A DNA stretch of 64,000 nt from Lepidodermella squamata (Eukaryota > Gastrotricha). How positions within the stretch are numbered: position 1 is the stretch's first letter; each line of letters starts with the position of its first letter. Location of the stretch: the NCBI GenBank assembly GCA_047495785.1, contig JBLDXI010000013.1, positions 2,542,001 through 2,606,000 on the forward strand, read 5' to 3'. The notes beneath the pieces were generated by a model. That model did no database searches, had not been told where the DNA came from, and worked only from the letters and a program-made list of their open reading frames with translations. A program made the position numbers and the translations under genes. Positions 1-10,124 of the stretch are shown piece after piece.

Positions 1-2
1 TC

Positions 3-380
3 GACATCACTGCGAACGGCAAATATCTAGTCTCCGGCGGATCTGATGGTCAGATATCGTTTTTCGATCTGACTGCTGCGATTTCAAGCTCATCAACCGA
101 TAAGAAGGGCGTTCCGACTGTAGAACCAGTTTTCAGTTTTAACCCTCATACAGACTGTGCTAATGGCATTAGCCTCCACCCGTCTTTACCGCTAATGTTG
201 ACGTCATCCGGCCAACGGTGGTTCGACATGAAACGGCTGATTTCGGGCAGTGATGATGATTCATCAGATTCCGATTACGACACGGAATTTTCAATACCTC
301 GAACCTCGGATTATAAAGCAAAAATTAGCCCGGAAAATTCTTTGAAGTTGTGGCAGTTTGAGGCGATTTCGCTTTCGTAA
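3..380 (+). CDS. WRAP53: WRAP53/TCAB1 telomerase Cajal body protein 1, C-terminal part (5' truncated by window)
   Basis: The frame is open from base 3 to the TAA at 378-380 and holds the last about 125 residues. It reads a WD40 blade (YLVSGGSDGQISFFDL) and then the family signature NGISLHPSLPLMLTSSGQR. Human WRAP53 has a closely matching NGVSLHPSLPLLATASGQR. After that comes an acidic Ser/Asp stretch and a final NSLKLWQF strand, as in the vertebrate protein. WRAP53 is known to bind the CAB box of scaRNAs and telomerase RNA and bring them to Cajal bodies. The gene start and first blades lie outside the window. An AATAAA at 441-446 is a likely poly(A) signal. The facing receptor copy ends at 447, so the two genes converge within 70 bp. 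The main uncertainty is that the function is taken from the family. Confidence 0.82.
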   Translation, partial: DITANGKYLVSGGSDGQISFFDLTAAISSSSTDKKGVPTVEPVFSFNPHTDCANGISLHPSLPLMLTSSGQRWFDMKRLISGSDDDSSDSDYDTEFSIPRTSDYKAKISPENSLKLWQFEAISLS

Positions 381-440
381 ATTCTGTGTTTTTTCGGCTC
401 AATTTATTTTTACTTTTTTGTTATATTTTTTGATGAAGAA

Positions 441-446
441 AATAAA
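441..446 (+). other. poly(A) signal AATAAA for the WRAP53-like gene
   Basis: A canonical AATAAA lies 60 bp after the WRAP53 stop codon and touches the stop of the convergent minus-strand gene. On the opposite strand, a TTTATT near 402-407 could be the poly(A) signal of the convergent gene, so the two 3' ends probably overlap. Confidence 0.5.
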
Positions 447-1290
447 TCAAGAGTAAAGCATCAGCGTGAAGCACGTTATGTTGATTGCGACAGCTGCGAC
501 TGTGAGTAGGCCATAACAGCAGATGTCTAGAATTCTAATTAGTTGAATCTTGCCGAAACACCTGGTTGAAACTGAACGGGTAAAACGGGAAGTCTGGGCC
601 AGGCCGCATGCTATAATTGCGTAGTTGGTACATACGACGCCTATGGTGTTCAGCGCAACTTGCTGAACTACCATATATGTGATATCCGAAGACTGCGGGA
701 TTGAACTGGTAACCTGGTCTTGCAGGATAGTTAGGGCTAACATCACCGTCAACGAGACAGCTGGCCGATCTGGCATTTTAGCATCATGCTGAGCAGGAAA
801 AAACCGGGTAAGGTCATGGTAATAAAAAAACGCTGCGGTTGTCGCTTCATTTTGACAGTGAAAACCAGCCGATCGTAGGGTACGGAGTACCCACGGTAGT
901 TCACTTGAACCAGAGTTGCGTTGACATTCTCGACTACTTTCCAAATATCAGCCACGCCGCTGAAATCATCCTCGAGATCAGCGTAAGTAGCGTTTAATGA
1001 TACGAGGTAATTAGACTGGACAGATTCGAGGGTAACATAGCACGTCTGAGAGTCGAACGGAAATTTTTCAAGTTGGAGCTCGCAAAAAGAGGTCAGCTTA
1101 GTTATGACTTGCCATCGAATGGATCCCGTTGCATAGAAGTAGAGTCGAGCTGTCTCTCGCTGGCTACAAAAGGAAAAAAGGTTCCTAATTACTTACAATC
1201 GATCCATTCTCGACAGTCAAATGAAAAGGAGAATGAGCCGATATTTTGAAGGGATGTTGTGCCTTCAATTTTGAACAAAACAGATTCAAA
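447..1290 (-). pseudogene. Cys-loop ligand-gated ion channel copy, broken by apparent frameshifts
   Basis: The minus strand encodes the core of a Cys-loop receptor subunit. It includes a canonical disulfide loop (Cys, 13 residues with FPFD, Cys) near 1030-1075, TM1 (FFITMTLPGFFLLSMML), MPDRP before TM2, and a last helix starting KIQLIRILDI. It is a paralog of the intact gene at 29812-31032, which has MPDRP and KLTLVRILDI at the same places. An intron with GTAAGT donor (after 1197) and AG acceptor (before 1159) separates two exons. Two breaks are visible. Between TM1 and MPDRP (about 780-790) the frame shifts and about seven residues present in the paralog are missing. In the upstream exon, near 1215, the reading runs from one open frame to another. 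No N-terminal signal-peptide exon was found. This is either a pseudogene or a gene hit by assembly indels. Confidence 0.6.
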
Positions 1291-1824
1291 ACTTAGCAAG
1301 GAAGCGAATCAAGGAAAAAAAATCAGGCAAGCAAACTGGCACACCATACTAAATCAGTGGTTCTCTTCTACTCTTTTCTACACTTCGAAAAGCATTGGTG
1401 TGCCAAATGTGATCATTCATTCTTTTGACCTAAACCAGTGCTCCGCAAACTCGGTTGGGGCAGTTCATCGCGGCCGGAGAGCTTTTCTACAATGATGGCT
1501 GGAATGCGGCCGGCTACCCCGTTTCCTTCGATCATGACGCGAAATCATCCTATTTAAGACTATTTTCAGCCCATTATCAGTAAAATACCGTTAGCTAGAG
1601 CTCGCTTCGCTCGCATGTATTTTCAACCTCTGGTTTGCTGGGTCCAGTGTGGCAATCTTGAGCATTTCCTCTCATCTTTGAGTACCTATGTTCAAGTAGG
1701 AAACAGGAGGGACAAAACAATGTATGTGAGTTGAAGCCAAGACCCCCAGGAGCCATGTGGGGTAATCCTCGGGTCGCAACTGTGGCCCGTTCAGGTAAAC
1801 ATATGGACCGCAAATAATCGCATA
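1291..1824. other. non-coding stretch, no gene seen
   Basis: The region upstream of the broken receptor copy has only short open frames without recognisable protein content. The missing 5' exons of the receptor, if they ever existed here, could not be identified. Confidence 0.4.
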
Positions 1825-2796
1825 GGAAGTACCCATAGAGCTAGTTTTAAGATAGAGGTCCTACTCCTGACTAAGGCTGTAAACGCCATGGGCACCAGAT
1901 GTTGTGATGAATCAGCATCGAGTGGTTGGAAAAGTAAACAAATCAGGTGATTTTCGATCGCTCATTATTCTTGAACGATTAGTCATAGTAAACAATTCCC
2001 GGCAGATCCAGGTAGCTGTTGAAACGATGAACAGATTGATTATTTTTTCGAAATTTTAACTATTTTTGAAATGGGGGAAAATCGCAAATAATGAGATTGA
2101 TCAATTAATAAAATATGACAACTGCCAATAAGAAGGCGAAATTGAAGGGTATTTTTAATGGACCAGGTAATTCTGATCACGCTCTACAATTCGATGCTTG
2201 GAGCGAGCTTGGAAGATTTTTTTCAGATTTTCTAGAATTTTGTATTCATTGAATGAATGGTTTTTCACTACATTTTGACTCTGATCCAGCTCCGGACTCA
2301 ATCCAGCCACACCATGTGCACATGGCGCACGTGCTGTCAACAAAGATTCTGGATAGAATCCAACCGGCTATCTCCATTTTGTAATGTAAAAAACCAAGTG
2401 GAATAATTTATAAAATCATAGAAAATCAGGAAAAAATCTTTCAAGCTCGCTCCAAGCATCAACATGTAGAGCTTGATCAGAATTACCCACCCTATTCGAA
2501 ATATGCTTCAATTTCGATTTAATTATTAGTTAATGTCGATTTATTTGAAATCACGAAATATTTTTTTAATATTGTTAATAATAATATTGTTCACCATTTG
2601 AAGCACTATCTGGTACCACTAAACTGTTTAACAAGAAAATTACCATGGATGAGAAATCGGGAATCGAAAAATCACCTGATTTGTTTACTTTTCCAACCAC
2701 TCGATGCTGATTCATCACAACATCTGGTGCCCATGGCGTTTACAGGCTTAGTCAGGAGTAGGACCTCTATCTTAAAACTAGCTCTATGGAAGTACC
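1825..2796. repeat. large fold-back (inverted-repeat) element, about 970 bp
   Basis: The outer arms at 1825-1958 and 2662-2796 are near-perfect reverse complements over about 133 bp, with only a few mismatches or one-base indels. The inner segments 2163-2235 and 2425-2495 are also inverted copies of each other, more diverged. The centre is AT-rich. No transposase frame is present, so this looks like a non-autonomous fold-back or MITE-type element. Target-site duplications could not be placed with confidence. Confidence 0.8.
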
Positions 2797-4600
2797 GCTG
2801 AAGGAATCGCTACTGTTGACTCAAGTGTTGGGAAGCAGTCGGCTTATGTAGTTGAAGTTTGTTTCTAAGGCTTGTGGAATTAACTTGTTTTTAATGGCCC
2901 CTGTTCATTAAACCACTCCGCTAAGCGCAATAGAGCTCGCAATAGAAACTTAGAAACAATGGAAAAAAATTGCGGCCGATGAACGAGCATTACCAATGTT
3001 GGTACGGCCGGGGAAGGGACTGATCTTATCTGCCAAAGCTTTCCGGCCGCCAAAAATGGGGGCGGTGAAACAAGTTTGCGGAGCACTGACCTAAACTTCA
3101 CTTTGTGCTTCACGAAGTCGAAGAACGTTTGTTTGCGAGTGTTTCGCACACGGTAATCCGGACTCATGTTAAGTTTTGCGCGCTAACCGCAGATTACAGT
3201 GGTGCCGAATGTCTGAAAAAACCCAACAATTGAAAAATTTTATTTTCACTCTTGAGGCAAAACTGACTCATTTTTCGCCTACCGTCCTCTCATCGTCGCA
3301 GACCAAACAATGATACATATTTTTCAATATTGCTCTAGATTTTAGATTAGATCAAGAATTGATTTTATCACTATCTTGGCGTCAAATTGTATCTTCAATG
3401 AGGAAGAAAGAGGAAGAAATCGGTTACCGAATTTTTTGCTTTTCGACACAGTAAATTGAAGCAACGGAAATAAACTTCAGTGCTTAAGTGTGAAAAACTT
3501 TTGCTGACATTGTTGGCGGCGTCAATTAAACAACTTTTTTGTTCTACGGATCTGACATTGAACGCCGGAAGTTGATAAATAGGTAATAAATAAATTATTC
3601 TTAATTAAAAAGTATGAATGCTAGGATTTCCTTTCCTTGCCTTTTCCCCGGAAGTCAAACAAAACTTCGGCGGTTAAGCCAATTGCCAATTAGAACTAAT
3701 AACAATCATGGCAATGTCTCGCGTGCGGCCACTTTCGGATGCTTTCTGCTTGCATGCAAATGCGTCACCACAGCGTTTCGCCGTTTGACAATCACTGAGC
3801 TGAGGCTACAATCCAGGCGGATTCAAAGCTTCGACATTACCCACGCTTCATCGACTATGCTAGGCAATAACACGGTGAGACAATCAACTCGGGAAAACTC
3901 GGGCACTGTAACGTTTTGATCGGCTTGACACTCGACCTGCACTGTGAATGGAAACAAGGTTCAAAAAGAATCGACAAAGACAATCATTGTAGCAACCCAA
4001 ATGCTGAGATTACGACCAGGGAGTATCAATTAGGCAAAAAGGATCTGATGCGCTATTGGCGAACCTGACCTTGGATGCATGTCATTAGATGACGAGGAAC
4101 CACGCCCTTTCAACGCGATCAAAAGCCCCAATCACTTCTTGATATATTGTAAATTGAACTGAAACGAAAAAGATAGCGCTATGGACAACTAAAAAGATGC
4201 AAACTATAGATCTCGATGTCAAAAATTAGGAATCCCTTGGAATCCCTAGAACCTGGGACGTGACTTTTTGCGCTTGTTAGCCGAATGCTTGGTTAAACCT
4301 GGCAAAACTATCTGAAGATTAGCCATCAGGCCAATGGAAAGTTCAACGTTGCTTACAATAAACTATAAACAGCAAAATTACAGACGCCTCTGGACACGCT
4401 TATTCTTTGTTCCTACTTTGGGCAGGTCCCCGGAGGGGGACTGCTGTTAGTCGGAAGACGAGAGTTTGTCCAGGACACCTGCGGCAGCTCAAGACTTCAA
4501 ATACTATTCTTTTTTTTATAAAGAAACATATCTTTTTCAGAAACTCAATTTTAACATCTTTTATTTTATGAATATTCAAATTTATGCAAATTAGGTCTCG
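2797..4600. other. non-coding stretch, no gene seen
   Basis: There are only short open frames with biased composition and no recognised domain or splice-linked exons. The minus-strand frame at 2880-3167 has no signal peptide, domain or supporting splice sites. Confidence 0.4.
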
Positions 4601-4749
4601 CCTAATTTAGAAGAGAGACGTCTTAGTGCTCGTGCTGGGTTTACCCTCATCGACAGATTTTGTGTAGAGTGAGAGAAACTTCGACGAGAGCAGCATATTG
4701 TTACACGGTTGTCGCGCAGTCCTGTTTGAAAACTAAGGAAGCCTTGCGG

Positions 4750-5050
4750 AGTGGAGTATTAACTGCGCCACACGAGAATAACTTATTGAGGGTGGGTTCT
4801 GTTTCAAAAGGAGGTAGAACAACAAAGCCGCGTGAGATCTACCCCACTCCGCTCGCCCTGCTCTCTCCGTCTCGCAGTTACAATGTGAGAAGAGAAGCAG
4901 TGGAGTATTAACTGCGCCACTGGCGAGACGGTAGGCTCAGAACATCACTCCATTGGTATCAGTGAGCGGTGCATAATCACACTGACAACTGATATGCAAA
5001 GAACGGTTGAGACAATTTCCGTTTCAAAATGAGCTAGACGAACGAAGCCG
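4750..5050. repeat. dispersed direct repeats, about 20-34 bp units
   Basis: The unit GTGGAGTATTAACTGCGCCA occurs at about 4751 and again at about 4899. A longer unit beginning TTTCAAAA.GAG.TAGA and ending AAGCCGCG occurs at about 4801 and about 5022. These are diverged repeats inside otherwise non-coding DNA and point to a decayed repetitive element with a period near 150-220 bp. Confidence 0.55.
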
Positions 5051-8000
5051 CGACATTGTGGGAAGTCTTTCAATGATTTAGTCAGCTGAGTATTTCACTG
5101 AAAATCACTGAAGCCTGCGTCATTGCAGTTAACAAATGAGATTGCATATAGCTAAAATGACTCTGATTGCGCTTCTGATTCTCATACGATACTTTTCCAA
5201 TGCCCCCTCGCCTTCAATTCAACATTAGTAGGCACCAGCATACGATGATCACAGCAGAACGCCGCGTCACTGAGGTGTGTTTTATCACTGTAACACTTAA
5301 GTGTTCACACCGTTCGATAGCAGTCGATCAAATGTCCTGTGTGGAAGACTTCTCATTTTCACTGATCATCGTTTCATTCGGTCAACTGAGAGTAAATATA
5401 TTGCTGTCACACGACGCCTGCAATGCCATTGAAATGTGATTGCAGACTACAATTCCCGCTTCTCTTGTGCGTATGATTCGCAGATGACACACTCTCAACA
5501 CCCACACTTTTTCTAGGTCAAAAGTTGCCGTTGTTGAGAAAAATGTTCAACATTGGTTACGTTGTTTATTTTTGTTCAACATCCGAACTCCGAACACATG
5601 AATTATAGGTTTCAGATCATCTGATTTATAGAAAACATACCCTAATGCCTCGAGCACACAATTAAGGTTTTGCTGAACTCATGTCAACTCACGTTTTATT
5701 ATTATTACAGGATTGCTGCTCCTTGAGGAATCTCCGCAGTCATTCTAGACTTATTTACAGAATTATGTACTCTTTTCTCAATGACAATCACGCTGTGTTA
5801 TCTTTGAGTTAAAATTAATAACTGATCGGTGATCAGTGATCAATGACATGTGAGTTTCGTATCTAATAAAGAGCAAGTAATATCGGAAGAAAGCTTCTCT
5901 ACGACATAGCTAACCTCTATTCAATACCTAATCATCAGTAATAGTTTAGTTTTTTATTCGAAAAACTATTATCAGAAGAACGCTTTTATATGATAGAGCT
6001 AATTCCTCTAAGGGTACGCATTCCGAGATCTAACCTTTACGCATCTAGAGAGAGCAGAAGCATAATGCTGAGAGATGAAGCTACCCTGAGAGGTCTTCGC
6101 AAATGCAATAATATTGACATCAGCCATCAGCCACAATCCAATTAGTTTGTGTTAATTTTATTCCTCTTGAATAATCTTGAACTTCTAGATCTTCTCAGAA
6201 ATTTACCGGCTGAATTCCTTGGAGATTAATATATCGAGCGCAGTTGTGCTTCCAATTTGGATTTTGAGTTTGCATATTTTTCGTTAGAAGAGTGATAGAA
6301 CCGAGAGAAATTCGGAGTTCAGAATCGTCAATAAGCCCAGAAGTGTAGATGCTTATCATTCATCATTATCCGCGTTGAACGATCCTTACCTGAGCATTTG
6401 AGCTCAACCACAGAAAGGCACCACAAAGGCACAGAGAGACATACGTTTTGTTCTCTATGCTCTCAAGTTGCTCGTTTGCTAAATGAGTGTTGGCTTTGAC
6501 TCACTGGTATAACTTCTTTAAAACGAAGAACAAATGCACTCGCTAACTCACAGTTGGAGTTAAAGTTTTGATTCGATTATTACAGATGGCCACTGCGGCT
6601 ACGTAAATGTCAGCGCTCATGCGAGTTCGAAGTTATCAATTCAATTCAGCATGACATCAACGTGGTCTGTACCGAAACTAAGATATTTTAGCTTGACGGC
6701 GCAGATAAATCATACCTCTAGAGACAAATTGAGATACGCAACTGAGCACAATAAAACTGAATGAAGAATTCCGATGAGAGCTTGCGGGAGCTTGTAAAAC
6801 TGAGTTGTGGGAACAGCTGATCGAACGCGCCGATACTCGCTGGTGTCATGCAGTGAACACATTGAAAACGCATCGTCACGCTGACTGCATGCTTTGATCG
6901 TCTAGCTAGGGCTGGGTGACTTACTCAATGCCACGAACATCTGACCGCTGCTCTACTCGAACTCTTGACTCTTTTGAATGGGAGATCTGATATTTCAAGC
7001 TGGCCGCTGGCTTTTCTAGCCGCTGGCTCTTACTAGACCTTTTCTACGTCAGTCATCTCTTACTAGATACTAGACCTTTTCTATATAAAATTAAAACTCC
7101 TTTTTCCGCAAGACAACGCAAGACAAGGGGACCTGCCCATTACGCCACGCTGCAAGCGCAGCGCAGCGGCGTAAGAAAATTTAAACGTAGAACTTGGAAC
7201 AAACAAACTTCGTCGCTACGATAAAACACGCGGCAGTTTCTAGCTTTATTTTATATTATTTAATATTTTATTCAATATTAAAATATATTTTAGTAATGAT
7301 TTTATAAAAGTAATTTTTCTCATTTTTTTGCAGAATCGATCTTTTTGCTTTTTTTGCCTTCTGTTTTTTAAGCCCGACCACAACTGCTCGGTGCATCTTT
7401 GGCTCAGACAGTGGAAAGCCAAATGCCTTGATATAGGCCCTATTCTGTAAGTTGACCTCGTTGCTGTTCCACTGGCGCACTTTGCCGAACTTTGAGGATA
7501 CCATCGTTGGATATGACCTGGCGGTCGTGGCTGCGAGCCATCAGCTGATTTCAATTCGGTCTGAGTCATCAGCTGATCAGCATAAATGTTGCTTTTTCGG
7601 TTAGAATCAAGCTCAGAAGCTTCCTGTACGGGCAGTTTTTTACCCTTAATTCTTGTTCGCCATATCCGCGAAATCGGCGGTGAGAATATTGCAGTGTGTG
7701 ATACTTCGTCGTTAGCTATCAATTGAAGCCTATTTATTAAATATGCAAAGGCAATGAGATTTGATTTGATTGATTTGCATCGGAGTCACTTATTTGTATT
7801 TACATGATAAGGTGAGATTAGGCCTTCAGCCCTACAAATATCTAAGTAATATTCATTATCTCATCAAGCGGTTTTGGCATAAACCGATGACAAAACCAGG
7901 ATAGTCCAATGATCCGTTACCAACTGAAACCGTCCTTGATTATGAAATGCTTACTTTTTAATCCTCTTTCAAATCTATTCTCTTTCTATTTAGATTGTTG

Positions 8001-8135
8001 TTATGTGCGTAGTAACAGATAGTAGTTAGAGAATATCGGTGGTTCGTTCTTAGTTACATGCGATGGCCGCGATGTCGAGTTGGACCAGAAATCATCATCT
8101 AATGCGGATTTCTCTTTCTGAATAAGTCTTGGAAC
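5051..8135. other. repeat-rich non-coding DNA upstream of the CTDSP-like gene
   Basis: There are short diverged repeats: GATCAGTGATCA-type motifs near 5825, a duplicated segment with TTACTAGA..AGACCTTTTCTA near 7028-7083, and two related blocks near 5881 and 5970. There is no convincing gene. A Lys-rich frame at 7268-7504 (-) is discussed under findings. The last few hundred bases should hold the promoter and 5' UTR of the phosphatase gene. Confidence 0.4.
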
Positions 8136-10124
8136 ATGGACCCATCATCAATTATTGCTCAGGTAGATAGAGATACTACTCCTGTTGCATCTACTAAATT
8201 GGGAACCGGCACCGGTCCGCCAAATGAGAAACCTCGGAAAGGTAAGGTCTCACGATTGTGGCCATAAATTTATTTACAATTTAATTGTCACGTAGGAAAT
8301 GTGAAAAAGCATTTGGCTATTTTGAGAGATCGCTTATTTTGCTGCGTTCGCTCGAGTGCTCCATCCCCTCCCGAACATGCAGCTGGACAAAACAGTTCAA
8401 AATCTCAAAGCAAGCGAGCCCAAATTTACAGTCCGCAAGGTAAAAGCGGGAACGTCTCAGTCGTCAGACGAACCCCTGGTGGGTCTGAATCAGCCAATAA
8501 TGGTCGGTCTGACATGCCTCTCCTTGCTAATGAGAACGGTGGTAATGGCGATTTTGTCACATGTGAATCTGTCGTTCTTTCGGAATCTCGCGGTGACGAT
8601 GGAACATCTAGTTCCAAAACTCATCAGCAAGGTCGTGGTGTGCTTTATGAAGTACATTTATCCACGACTGTGTCATCGTCATCGTCCGGTCGCCATTCTA
8701 GTCCGACACAAGTGGCGACTCCAAATAGCGGAAATGGTGAGGTGTCGTTTTCTCATGAAAATGGCCGCAATCGACCGTCTTCCTCGGTAAGAGCAATAAA
8801 GCGTGATTTAGGCAATTTGCTAATTTGTTTGCTATTCTAGTTGGTATCTTCTGGTGCTGCGAATGGCCAACCCATAAGCAGCACTCCTCTTAGTTACTCG
8901 ACTGCTAACAATAACGGTAACGGTGGAAGTGGTAATGTGGCAAGGGGTCCACAAGTGTTCTCGCCTTCGCCCATCTCCGGTGTAAATCCGTCGGCTCCGC
9001 CTGGCCGCCGCGTTGTAACCTATCAACAAACTGAATGCTCGATCACTTGCAATTCATCAGGTCAGACAACAGCAGGTGCCTCATCGACGTCTTTCTCCGT
9101 GCTGCTTGGAGCGCCGCTCCACGAAGATCGTCACAAGCCTTGTCTCATCATTGACCTTGATGAGACCCTCGTGCATAGCTCGTTTAAGCCCATTCCAAAT
9201 GCCGATTTTATCGTACCGGTAGAAATTGATGGCACCATCTATCAGGTTTGTATTAATTGAATAATCTATACATGTTGGTTTTGCAATTGTATCTTGTTGT
9301 AGGTTTACGTTCAAAAACGGCCGCATGTGGACGAATTTCTTCAAAGAGTTGGCCAGATGTACGAGTGCGTATTGTTTACGGCGAGTCTTGCTAAGGTGAG
9401 TTGATGTTTAAATCAATTTTTGCAAGACTTGAGTTTGTTGTTTTGCTTTTAGTACGCGGATCCTGTGGCAGACCTGCTCGATAAATGGGGCGTTTTTCGG
9501 GCGCGGTTATTCCGCGAGGCATGCGTGTTCTACCGCGGAAACTACGTCAAAGATCTCGGCCAAATCGGTCGCGAGATTGATTTGACGGCAATTATCGATA
9601 ATTCTCCCGCGTCCTACTTGCTACACCCGGAAAACGCGATACCGGTGACAAGTTGGTTCGACGATCCGAACGACACTCAGTTACTTGAGCTGCTACCTGT
9701 TCTCGAGCGGTTGGCGGCGAATCTCGCGCCCGGAGTGCGTCAGGTGGGCGCGAGGGAGCTGCTTCGGGAACTTGTTGGGCCTGTGCCGCAGGTCTCGCCG
9801 ATGGCCCCGCCTACTCCGAACACGACCGGAAACTCTGTTGTTACTTCGGCCGTCAATCCGAATACTCAACCGAGTCAACAATCGCAACAGCAACAGCAGC
9901 AACAACAACAACAACAGCAGCAGCAAGATAGTGGGGTGAATACTACTGCAGTTTCTAGTTCGAACTCAAGCTCTGCCCCGACGTCACCGTTCAGTCCGCA
10001 ACCGGTGCAATTGGTAGTCGTCGGGCCGAATACAACGAGCACGATTCACCACATCACGCCCTCGGTGTCGTCCAACTCAAATTCGCGGACTACTTATCGC
10101 ACGTCACGGTTCAACGTTCACTAA
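8136..10124 (+). CDS. CTDSPL: CTDSP/SCP-family small C-terminal domain phosphatase (CTDSPL-like)
   Basis: Five exons: 8136-8241, 8296-8786, 8841-9245, 9303-9395 and 9453-10124. All phases fit, giving 588 aa. The start [10 protein letters not shown] resembles vertebrate CTDSPL. The catalytic FCP1-homology domain follows a Ser/Gly/Asn-rich insert of about 250 residues. It contains the HAD motif [10 protein letters not shown] (first Asp the phosphoryl acceptor), [46 protein letters not shown], and [20 protein letters not shown] phosphatases dephosphorylate Ser in the RNA polymerase II CTD, SMADs and REST. The protein is about twice the usual length (about 270 aa). Past the catalytic domain is a disordered tail with 14 glutamines (9885-9926) and Thr/Ser/Asn runs. 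The family call is very secure; the choice among CTDSP1, CTDSP2 and CTDSPL is not. Confidence 0.93.
9885..9926 (+). repeat. in-frame CAG/CAA repeat (14 Gln) in the phosphatase tail
   Basis: There are fourteen consecutive glutamine codons, a mix of CAA and CAG, within the last exon of the CTDSP-like gene. The mixture suggests a protein-level poly-Q tract rather than a purely expanding CAG array. Confidence 0.9.
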
